Assembly (NCBI GenBank): GCA_964058805.1
Contig: CAXKVV010001392.1
Location: 1 to 33,511, forward strand
Source: Schoenoplectus triqueter
Lineage: Eukaryota; Streptophyta; Magnoliopsida; Poales; Cyperaceae
Length of the DNA stretch: 33,511 nt
Direction: 5' to 3'
Positions 22,289 through 31,324 of this stretch are shown here, piece after piece. Under the pieces are notes generated by a model that did no database searches, was not told where the DNA came from, and worked only from the letters and a program-made list of their open reading frames with translations. A program made the translations under genes and the position numbers. Every line of letters begins with the position of its first letter. Within the stretch, counting starts at the first letter, position 1.

Positions 22289-23161
22289 CACTACTAGAAA
22301 TTTGGTTGATAGTATCGGAAATTTAGGTGCAGATTAAGTGATCTGTGTCAAACTCGGTATTAGCGACTAATATTAGGATCTCCTTGTCGCGGCTCTCTCA
22401 TTTTCGTAATTTCGCTAAAGAGCTTTGTCTACTCCCATCACACGAAGCACGCCACCAAGTGACGGCTCCATTCATCTTTCGCATGGCTAAGTCCGTACCT
22501 TGGCATTAACTTCTTTTTTAATCATTTTGTTGAAAAAAACTTCCTTTAATCACTCCAAAAAGTTAATAATTAGAAGATGAGTAGATTTTGTTAAAGAAGT
22601 TGCAAGAAAAAATTAATATGATAATGTGTTAATGACAAACTTGAACATATGTAAGCAATATGATGTAATTTAAGTTTATTTGATTATCTTCAAAGCTGAT
22701 AAAATAAAACTGTACGTTTTGTCTTCACTTCAGTCGACAAAAGCAATCCTTTTTTTTCACAGAAATGTTCTACTTAAAATATTTAGGAGTAAATATGGTA
22801 TATATGCATAACCTAATTAGATTCAATTTGAAAATAATAAGTATATATGTCGTTTCTACGTTTGGATATTAAAAAAAATCAAAGATTAACTTGGTAAAAT
22901 GAAAGTTTAGACACTAACTCCGTTCTCTTTAGAAGGTTCAAAGACGGGAAAAAATGAATTTTCCCAGTTAATTACTTGTTCTTTTTTTTCTAAGCAATAT
23001 GCTAATACCGTTATCTATATATAGGAATCTTAATCTTCTTCATTATATACATTTGCGATAGATACAAATCAATTTTCATTTTTGAATGCTAGCCTCTCAA
23101 AATACAACATCAACGTCAATGGATATAAAATAAATATTATAGATATATTCTTCATTATATA

Positions 23162-23303
23162 AAGGGGAGGAACCTTGGCAATGACCACCAATCTATAAGT
23201 AAAATGACATATCAATTTTTTATATTATTAAGATTTTTTTCTTTATTTAAAAAATCATTAACAAAATCGTCAAAATAACCCATTGTCAAAGGATCTTCCC
23301 CTT
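23162..23303. mobile_element. 142-bp MITE nested in the CACTA element
   Basis: The left end AAGGGGAGGAACCTTGGCAATG and the complement of the right end, AAGGGGAAGATCCTTTGACAATG, form imperfect terminal inverted repeats of about 22 bp. The right-arm sequence (TGACAATGGGTTATTTTGACG, then TTTTTTAAATAAA) resembles the foldback element at 17206-17575, so the two probably belong to one family. A target duplication is not clear because the flanks are AT-rich. Confidence 0.6.
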
Positions 23304-23738
23304 ATTTAAATAATTTGTTTATTTGATTTAAGATACATTTAACACCATTTAATCATTGAATAAAAACATAAAGTTAACCATAATTTTTTAAACCATGTGA
23401 AAATATTACAAAATTGCATTAATTTTTAATAAACATCGAAATAAAAATATTTGGTCTAGATATGTTCTGTATGAAATAAGTAAAATAAATAAATTATATG
23501 CAATAAAATTTGATCTCCGCGCCATATTTTCAAGGTCGCGTCGGTATTCTTTTAACTTTTTTAATATTTTTAATACAACAAAGGCAATTATTGAGATAAA
23601 AACTACCTTGATCCAATTCTTTTATCAAGAGAAAAATAACCAATCCAATTCCAGTTCCGAAACGACAAAACCCAACCCTAGATCGACGAAGACAAATTAG
23701 AAATCACCAGCGGTCTCTACCACTGTGTTCCGAGGAAG

Positions 23739-23873
23739 ATGGAGACAGTCGGCCGCCTTCCCACATTATCACCCGCTGCGACGAGAGTCATCAGGCCACT
23801 TTGCACTAATCCCGGACCTAGAGTCGTTGCCGCTTCCTTGCTTTCTCCCTCATATATTCTTAATTATAAATAG
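23739..23873 (+). pseudogene. Captured first-exon-like segment in the CACTA element (44 codons)
   Basis: From the ATG at 23739 the plus strand reads METVGRLPTLSPAATRVI, then RPLCTNPGPRVVAASLL and a TAG. Its local GC content is much higher than that of the flanks, and it is preceded by leader-like sequence (CCAACCCTAGATCGACGAAG). The basic, Ala/Ser/Arg-rich start resembles an organelle-targeting presequence, which is inference. I do not recognise the parent gene. It is probably a gene fragment captured by the transposon. Confidence 0.45.
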
Positions 23874-24297
23874 AAGTAAATCATCTATCCTTTATTTTAT
23901 AATATGAAACTATTTGATTTGTTGTGTTGTTTAATTTGTGAATTGGCTTGGCCGATCTTTGTGACGGGTCCAAATAATTCCATAATTTTCATTTAGTATC
24001 TGGCATATTTTTCTCGGTTCACTTGATTAATTCTGGGTTGTTTTGTGCTTTATGTTTAAATGGGTTGCAGATGTGGATTTGATTATGGATTTAATAAGAC
24101 ACTAATTGAAGGATTCTTGAATATTTTGATGTTCATACGATTTATGGACTCAGTTTAATCTTCTCCATGGCTCATATATGGTACTCAATTATGTATATTA
24201 GTAATTCATTTTTTTATTGATCACTTGTACTTCATGATAATCTAATTTAATTGAGCGCGATTGATGTACAGTTGAATTAGAAATTTTGTACTGCAAG

Positions 24298-24481
24298 ATC
24301 GTAATTTGTGCGGAGGATGGCCATCTCAGGCTTAAGGTTAAGAGTTCTTAATTAACTATTTATCATCAACCTTTCTTCATACATTCATTACAGTTTTTAT
24401 TAGATATTTTTACAATTTTTTTAGAATGAAGCAGGTGTGGTCAATAAGCACAAAATGTTGATTAAGAGTTATCTCCAATAG
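24298..24481 (+). pseudogene. Captured two-exon gene fragment in the CACTA element
   Basis: An exon-like segment at 24298-24336 (IVICAEDGHLRLK) ends at AAG|GTTAAG and would splice to TTTTTTTAG|AATGAAG at 24425. The second exon reads NEAGVVNKHKMLIKSYLQ and a stop at 24481. The 88-base intron keeps phase 0, so the joined frame is open. Another exon-like stretch follows TTGCAG at 24071. Retained introns indicate capture from genomic DNA, not from an mRNA copy. I do not recognise the parent protein. Confidence 0.45.
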
Positions 24482-25325
24482 AAAAAAAAGGTAAATCTGA
24501 TAGAAAATGGGTAAGTTTTGAGAGGGTGTTTCATCTCTCTGAGCACTCTTACTACTGTCTTTATACATGCTGTTAACTTTAGCTAGAATCCCATCTTTTT
24601 CATTTCAGGGCAGATGCAGAGTTATAAAAGATAAGAGAAGGATATGTCAAATAAGAAATCTGCATTCAATTTAGAAAAAAATCTCGTCGACATTGACTAC
24701 ATCCATCTGAAGAATTTAGCTTTATAATGATATTTTGTAAAATTAGTGAATAATTTGTCATTGTATTAAAAAAATTGAGTATGCATTTTTTTTTTCATTT
24801 ATGTGATCAATGTCAATGTAAATGATAAATATTATTGCTCAATTATAATTTATTTCATTTATTTTTCTTAGATGCAGATGCAAATTATAGCTCAAAATAT
24901 ATACATGACCAAAGAATGAATATAGAAACAATAGTATATTTATATACAAAAAATGCCCCAACATCACTGTCACATTAATGTTGTAGTAGCAGCCAAGTCG
25001 CTACAATAGAAGGTGGTTTAGATGCTTTATTAGTAGCAAATATAGTAGTGACATATATCTTGCTACTAGTATCTCTTTAGTAACGGATTTAATTGTAAAA
25101 ACATAATTTTCTTTAGGTGGCGAATTATAGATGTAGTGACAGTTTAAGGTGATACAACGATAATGGTTGTCGCAGCTATAAAGCCGGTACTATAATCGTT
25201 TGGTACAAATATATAGTGGCAGAAATTAAGTGACAAAAAATCAGCTACTATGATATCAATAGTATCGATTATGACCGCTACTAAACTAATTTTAACCGCT
25301 ACTACATGACTTTTTTCTAGTAGTG

Positions 25326-25546
25326 ACATCATGTTAAAGAAAAAATAACCTATAGATACAGTGTTGATCCGACATTGAATATCAACCATTGTATTGAGAT
25401 TGTTCAACCCCAAACCTCAAATATTCACTCTTAATTTCTTTCAAGGTGACATTCTTATCCCTTAAAAATGTCAGTCTTACGTCTATTGTGTACTCTACAC
25501 AAATTATATCACCATCATAGTAGATGTTTATCAGAATCATTTTCAT
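25326..25546 (-). pseudogene. Decayed MULE transposase, N-terminal part, separated by a CACTA insertion
   Basis: From the ATG at 25546 the minus strand reads MKMILINIYYDGDIICVEY, then DKNVTLKEIKSEYLRFGV and VEQSQYN; after a one-base shift it continues TMVDIQCRINTVSIGYFFFN-MM up to the CACTA border. This resembles the N-terminal MuDR-type domain (an IxYxG start, SLKELK-type helix, then IxCR). The coding sequence resumes on the far side of the CACTA element at 22288. Upstream of 25546 I see no terminal inverted repeat for the MULE itself. Confidence 0.6.
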
Positions 25547-28455
25547 CAATCTACAATAAATACTTTTTTAATCAATTTCATGACAAAGGTGCCTGAATTT
25601 TGAAAAAAAAAACTATTTATTAATAATAATTTATACCAAATGAATAAAAATGCTAACCTCAAATTTAACTAATTTGACGGTGATATAGATTTCTCCATCT
25701 TCATTACGTCTGAGAAATTTCCCTCGGAAATTTAAAAAGAACAATTGGAATAAGATGCTGCCTCTAAAAAAAATTACGCCGAGTTGTTCTCTCAATACTA
25801 AATTTTTTTTAAAAGCCGTGAAACGTCTTTTAAAAAATCATGATTAGTTACGCGACCTTATCAATAGTTATTTATTTAAATATTTATTATAATGATTGAC
25901 TTAATATATATTAATATAATTTTTTTATATATTACATATTAAAAAAATTATGCAATTATTGGTAACGTGAATTTAAGAGTAGATACAAGGTGGATTTTTG
26001 AGAGATGATCACTTCTCCCATCACTCATAAAGAATCCAGACGAACCAAGAAGAAACAATAATAAAAATAAGAGATCTAGGACTTTGGGAACAGAAGTTCC
26101 ATGACATCAGCAAAATTAGTATTTGATCTCCTGTGGTTCGTTAAGTATATATGCTTGGTATTGGGTCTTATGATTTCAGCTAGAAAGCCGGAAAAAATAG
26201 TGTACAAATGAATTCAAATTTACTGCTGTATTTGTCATGCATCACTCTGTTAAACTCTCTGATTTTTTTTTTTTCAAAAAAATTGTATGAATTTGAAAAA
26301 TATTCTCTAGAAAATTATATTGTATGGCGTTCTTTCGATTTTTTCAACCAGATTGAATTGCTTCTTATCATTATAGTACTATTACAACAACAACAACATA
26401 TAAAAACTCATGAATTATGTATTAGGTGACTTTTTATTAAGGCGAGTTAGTAGAGTTAATATGTTGTGGTTTCACTAAAGTTAAATTATATTGATTGTCA
26501 TAGAGTTTGCTAGTTTCTTTTCTCGTTAGAAGGCTGGAGATCATATTATTTTCTTTTACTTTTCTTTAATTTTCTTTTGCAAGAGTAAAATATGCTGTTT
26601 TAATTTTAACTACATATCAACATTGAATTTAAATATGTACATGCTAACAAGACGTTTAATGATACAAACATATATAAACTATAATGATCTTAATGGTGAA
26701 TTTGTTAATATTCAGAAATTACTTATAAGTATGACTAAAATAGCGAAAAAAATGGAGTCAAGAACAATATATGAATGTAATTAGTGTTTGGTCCAGTAAT
26801 AAAAAATAATTAATATATTCCATGTGGTAGGTTATAAATTCAAAACTCTGATTTATTAAAAAAGAATAGTATATGAACATTGTTTAAGAGCGTTAACTAT
26901 TAAACTCATGCTAAAATCATAATTTCAATATTATCTTATTAGATAAAAGAAGTGAATAAAGTAAGCAAATCGATCTTTATACTAATAGATTGGATAGTGT
27001 TTGATCACGTAATTATATTTTAAGCAGGGACGGAGCTAGAATTTTAGTATAAAGAGGGCCGAAATATAAATATATATGTCACTAAAACATTAAAATTAAT
27101 AAATTAAAAGATCACCGTATAAAATAAAAATGCATAATTGATTTTAACCTTCTCCGATTTTAAGGCCACAGAAGATATCATAGTACAAAAATATGACGCT
27201 GGGAATTGCGTGGCAACCATGTGCATTGTATATATAATATGGTATAGTGTTGATTAGTCATTGGTGAATAATCAATGCCACCTACAAGAGATTAGTTTTT
27301 GTTTGATCTTTTAGTGCGGAAATGTAGACAAGAAATATGGGTCCAATTCAATGCATTTAAAAAAATAATAAATGTTGGGATGAAATGAAGCTTTTATTTA
27401 TTTTTAAATAATATGTCTAGTAGTAAAATAATATGTCGCAAATTCAAAATCGGATGATATTTTTTATGAATATTTAATAAAATTGGATAGTTTAAACTCT
27501 TATCTTTACTAAAAGAACCATATAAACATGTAATGTCAAAATATATTTTATCCGAATTTGACTTATGATACTATCAAATTGACAAAAAATCTAATCAAAT
27601 AAATTGAATCCGAACTAAAATCAAATCGAACACCAAATAAATTAAGTAACATAAAATTAAAGGCCAAGTGTACTGAGTCGGGTAAATCGTTTAATATTTT
27701 TAAAGATATTATGATCCTCTTCGCAAGATTATGTCATTTGTCATTTTTTTTATCTTAAAATCGAAACACTCAAAATTTATCTTCGATTCGTTCAAACAGC
27801 ACAATTAAATATGACCGAGGCCAATTAATATGAAGAGGACCTTGGCGTCAAATTATTTTATCCAGTTAATATATTAAATTGAGAAAGATTTTCCGGAGAG
27901 GTATTAAATTGATAAATATTTTCCGGAGACTTTTTTCTTTTCGTTATCTCACACAGGGTACAAAATACTAGTCAGTATTTATTTCGAGAATTAATTGGTG
28001 AATCAACCATTATTATATTTTCTATCATATTCTAATATAATTTGTATAATTGAACTAGTATCTGGTTCATATATGAGGAAGATTCATTGGCTAACTTTAT
28101 CAAAAAAGTTAGTGCTAAATCAACATCAACATTTAATAAATGATTACTGGTCCCGTCACTAGTGACAAATTTTGGGCTTATCTCATCTCCTATAAGATCA
28201 GCGTTTGTTTTATAAAAAAAAATCACTCTAATCCCAATTGAATTTAAATATTTTTGTCGTGTGGAATTAAATTTCAAGACTTCGTTCTTCCATCAATTTT
28301 ATTGCGCTCTTATCATTGAAGAAATTGTATTCTGATGTAATCTGACTTGGCACTTTATTTCGACATTTCACTTTTACAGAACGTGTACATCGCCTCTATT
28401 GTTTAATATATTTTGATATCCCAAGGGATTTGAAATAATGGAAGGTTGATATCAG
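25547..28455. other. AT-rich intergenic DNA, no gene seen
   Basis: Beyond the MULE N-terminus there is no recognisable MULE terminal inverted repeat. The only possible repeat end is at 27024. ORFs at 26208 and 28032 are low-complexity and unsupported. Confidence 0.6.
27024..27065 (+). repeat. Possible terminus of a GGGGCGGAGCCAG-type repeat
   Basis: GCAGGGACGGAGCTAGAATT followed by GAGGGCCGAAAT resembles the starts of a common plant dispersed repeat. It is distantly like the ends of the unit at 13825-14278. No matching inverted end was found downstream. Confidence 0.3.
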
Positions 28456-28463
28456 CATTTGGG

Positions 28464-29386
28464 CATTTTTTTTACTTTTAAAAGTTAATTAATTTTTTAT
28501 CCGATTCTCGTATGATTATTTGTTTCCATGTATTAAAAGGGATATAAATAAAAACTCGATCCTTTATCTGACCCCTTCAAAGAACCGAGTTTTTATCTCA
28601 ATCTTTTTTTTTACAGGACAGAGATAAAATTCGATCCCTTAAAAATTTTTTTGTAACTTTTTATTTAAAAATAGAGAGATTTATGGAAATCAAGATCGTA
28701 TACTGCACTCAAATCCGACACGCACAAATCAAGTGTCCTGCGGCAGGTATCTGGACAGGGACGTTGAAAATCCAAAGTTATGGCTGCATGTGTTTTTTCT
28801 TATCGATAGCCAGCTCACCCAATATTAAATAATACATATGTTTAAATCATGACAGAAGCTACTTCATACGTGACTACGTGTACATGTATGATGTATAACC
28901 ATCTGTGCAATAGACACGCATATACCTATTTGAGAACATTTACACATAAATCAGAACACAAACTATCTTTAACAAAATTTTCTGCAACTACTTTCATATT
29001 GTTGGATACACAATAGATAAGAAAAAAGCCATAGCAATATATTGACCATAGAATATTTCTCTTCTGACCTTTTCTCTTTCCAGTAAAAGATCTTTATCCT
29101 TTGGTTATCATAAAGAAAAATGAGAAATGAGCGCTATACAAGATCCTTGATTTAAAAAAAAAAACCTCTCCGTTTTTTTAGTAAGAAATTGTAAAAAAAA
29201 ATGAAGGGACCAAATTTTTATCTCAATCTCTTGAAAAATAAAAAATAAAACCGAGATAAAAACTTGGCTCCTTGAGGGGCCGGATAAGGGACTGATTTTT
29301 TATCTTAAACTCTCCTAGTGCATAAAAAAAACAATTGTGTGAGAATCCGATAAAAAAATTAATTCATTTCTAAAATAAAAAAATGA
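28464..29386. mobile_element. 923-bp element with long (~220 bp) terminal inverted repeats
   Basis: A perfect direct duplication CATTTGGG lies at 28456-28463 and 29387-29394. The left arm (28464-28680) and right arm (about 29155-29386) are diverged inverted copies: CATTTTTTTTACTTTTAAAA against TCATTTTTTTATTTTAG, then ATTTTTTATCCGATTCTC against TTTTTTTATCGGATTCTC, then GAGTTTTTATCTC against AAGTTTTTATCTC. Long TIRs suggest a non-autonomous Mutator-like element, but the clear duplication is 8 bp (9 with one mismatch), so hAT is not excluded. The central ~470 bp is unique, slightly richer in GC, and has no convincing ORF. Confidence 0.75.
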
Positions 29387-29807
29387 CATTTGGGAACTAT
29401 ATAATAAGTCTTGAAGTTTTCTTATTTTAGTACATACGTCGTTTATAGGGTAAAATAATTAATGTGGGTCTGATTGTATCATCAATCAATTGCATTTTTT
29501 TTGCTTTGTAATCCAAAAACCTTGCTTAAAGTCCATAGGAAAGAGAACTCGGAACAGATACTAGCACACAAATTCAAAATTATAAGAACAAAAGGTTCTT
29601 GGGTTGGGCCAATAAGACAGATCAATGGTGCAACGCAGCCGAGAATGTTATGCAATGAATGAAAACGGCCTACATGAGACCAATATTGGGTCAAACCTCA
29701 AGTTGCTAGTGGCATCATATAAGCAGTGCGTACAACAAATCAACAACAATCAGATTAAAATCTGACGCTCATTTTATGGTAATCCAAGGACAAAGGTAAC
29801 TCAGCCG

Positions 29808-29933
29808 ATGACAAACTCTCATCCTCCGTTGCTCAGCATTCGTGTTAGAGTTGTGATTATAGATAATGTGGAAGAGATTAAGAGGTTCTTTCTTTCTGTA
29901 CCCCACAGCAGCTTTTTAATGTGTGAATTGTAA
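29808..29933 (+). other. Short ORF of 41 codons, unrecognised
   Basis: From the ATG at 29808 the plus strand reads MTNSHPPLLSIRVRVVIIDN, then VEEIKRFFLSVPHSS, to a TAA. The frame is open for several codons upstream. About 430 bases later a segment after TTTCATCTCAG (30376) reads GRRQIDLAFDLNKAKLAFQQ and stops at 30450. These could be remnants of one gene, but no family is recognised and the splicing is speculative. Confidence 0.2.
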
Positions 29934-30452
29934 GATCCTTTTTACTGGATAAATTGAATAGAGAGCACTTAGTGACTAGCTAGGTCAGAAAATTGATTTA
30001 CTAACTTCTATGAAAATGGTTTCTCTTCTTGAATGTCATGGCTATGGTTTATATACATGTGACCGAACTTCTCAAGCGTGTTCTATTAACCGACAAATAA
30101 TTTCATTCCTTTAGTAAAGGAGGCTTTGCTCTTAGTTGTTTCAGTTTAAAATGGGTTTAGATAGTATTGATGCATTTTTTTTTCTTTGGGAAACTCTTCA
30201 GTTTACATCTTGGTTCTTTTGTCCTACGTAAAAGAAAATATATTTTGAAGGTAGTATTATTAACTAATGTTCGGAATTTAATGAAAATAATACCTTATAG
30301 AATTTTATGATTAGTTTTATCTCTAAATATACCTCCTCATGCTATCCATCTTTTATTCCTTTCTATTTCATCTCAGGGAAGAAGACAAATTGATCTCGCC
30401 TTTGATTTGAACAAAGCAAAACTGGCGTTCCAACAGGATATGGATAATTAAG

Positions 30453-30652
30453 GAGGATAAGTAATACAAATAGGGAAACGGCAAGATCTAAAGCATATCA
30501 CATGTGAACCCCCATCAGACGTGCTTTTCATGACACACAATGAGAGGGTGTTTTGGAAACCTGTAGCGTGTTGGTGCTCAACTAGCCGTCTATACACACT
30601 GCAGGAATCAAGTTCAAAACCTGTAGCTGTAGGTGGTCGTCCCACTATCCAC
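30453..30652 (-). mobile_element. Possible tRNA-derived SINE, 200 bp
   Basis: The segment is flanked by TAATTAAG on both sides (30445-30452 and 30653-30660). On the minus strand it begins GTGGATAGTGGGACGACCAC, similar to a polymerase III A box (TGGxxxAGTGG), and about 30 bases later has GGTTTTGAACTTGATTCC, a degenerate B box. The size suits a plant SINE. The duplication is AT-rich and close to palindromic, which weakens it. The 65-codon minus-strand ORF lying across this unit has no other support. Confidence 0.35.
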
Positions 30653-30660
30653 TAATTAAG

Positions 30661-31324
30661 TTGGGATCGTCTGCACTACAACTAGTGCTTAGTGCTTAGC
30701 ATGGGCAGCTCCAATACAATTTGTATTATACAAGTTCATGATACAGGAACTTAATTCCGATGAGACGAACGGATATATATGATTGCGGTGGCAAAATGGC
30801 ATTATTAGCATGTCTTTGCTGCGTGTAGCCGTGTGATTCACACGTAATTAAGAAATTGATTTGACGTAATCTGAACAATTGAAAATGTTAAATTAATTAG
30901 TATTTAATAACAACAAGTAGCACAACATTTTGTCAAGGAAGTAAGTTAATTTTAAGTCAAACCAGATGTAAGGATGATTGCTTAATGGATCATTTCAACG
31001 TTTTGTTGTAAATTAGACATCTCTCCTTATGTTCTGTTTTATTTTCTTTGTTTGCTCGCCCATTTTGAGCAGGCTGCTTTAGGAGATTTAATTAGTATCA
31101 TAAAGGGCGCACTAAGCAACCTCTCATGATAATAATACCAAAAATGTTATCAAGAAATCTATTCCCTTCAAAAAAAAAAGAGGACGTCACTAACAATACC
31201 TCAACGTTGATCTCCTAAAAAATCTCCCTATAAATGACTTTTCATTTTCAGAAAGTTTCACATAATTGTACTTAACGAACTTTCTTTTTTCATGCGCACA
31301 TGATTATTCCTCCGCCAAGCAAAA
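30661..31324. other. Intergenic DNA between the SINE-like unit and the satellite array
   Basis: Moderately AT-rich, with no ORF or repeat that I can name. The transition to the satellite occurs near 31325, just after TCCTCCGCCAAGC. Confidence 0.6.

Larger units (their letters stand above)
22289..25325. mobile_element. CACTA (En/Spm) DNA transposon, non-autonomous, 3,037 bp
   Basis: The left end is CACTACTAGAAA (22289-22300) and the right end is its exact complement TTTCTAGTAGTG (25314-25325). Both are flanked by the same 3-bp duplication ACA (22286-22288 and 25326-25328), as expected for CACTA elements. Inside the right end (about 24980-25325) short motifs such as GCTACTA, GTAGTGAC and GTAGTGGC recur in both orientations, like CACTA subterminal repeats. 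No transposase (TnpA or TnpD) coding sequence is visible, so it must have moved with enzymes supplied in trans. It carries exon-like cellular sequence (23739-24481) and a MITE (23162-23303). It lies inside a MULE transposase relic. Confidence 0.9.

Noticed and set aside
25144..25413. 89-codon minus-strand ORF spanning the CACTA right end
   Set aside because: It is a chance fusion: its first ~25 codons are the MULE relic and the rest is CACTA subterminal sequence.
29474..29694. Overlapping plus and minus ORFs of 62 and 70 codons
   Set aside because: They occupy the same bases in opposite directions with no recognisable domain; the locally lower AT content explains both.
30448..30645. 65-codon minus-strand ORF MGRPPTATGFELDSCSV...
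   Set aside because: It coincides with the 200-bp SINE-like unit and starts at a non-ATG codon; no domain.
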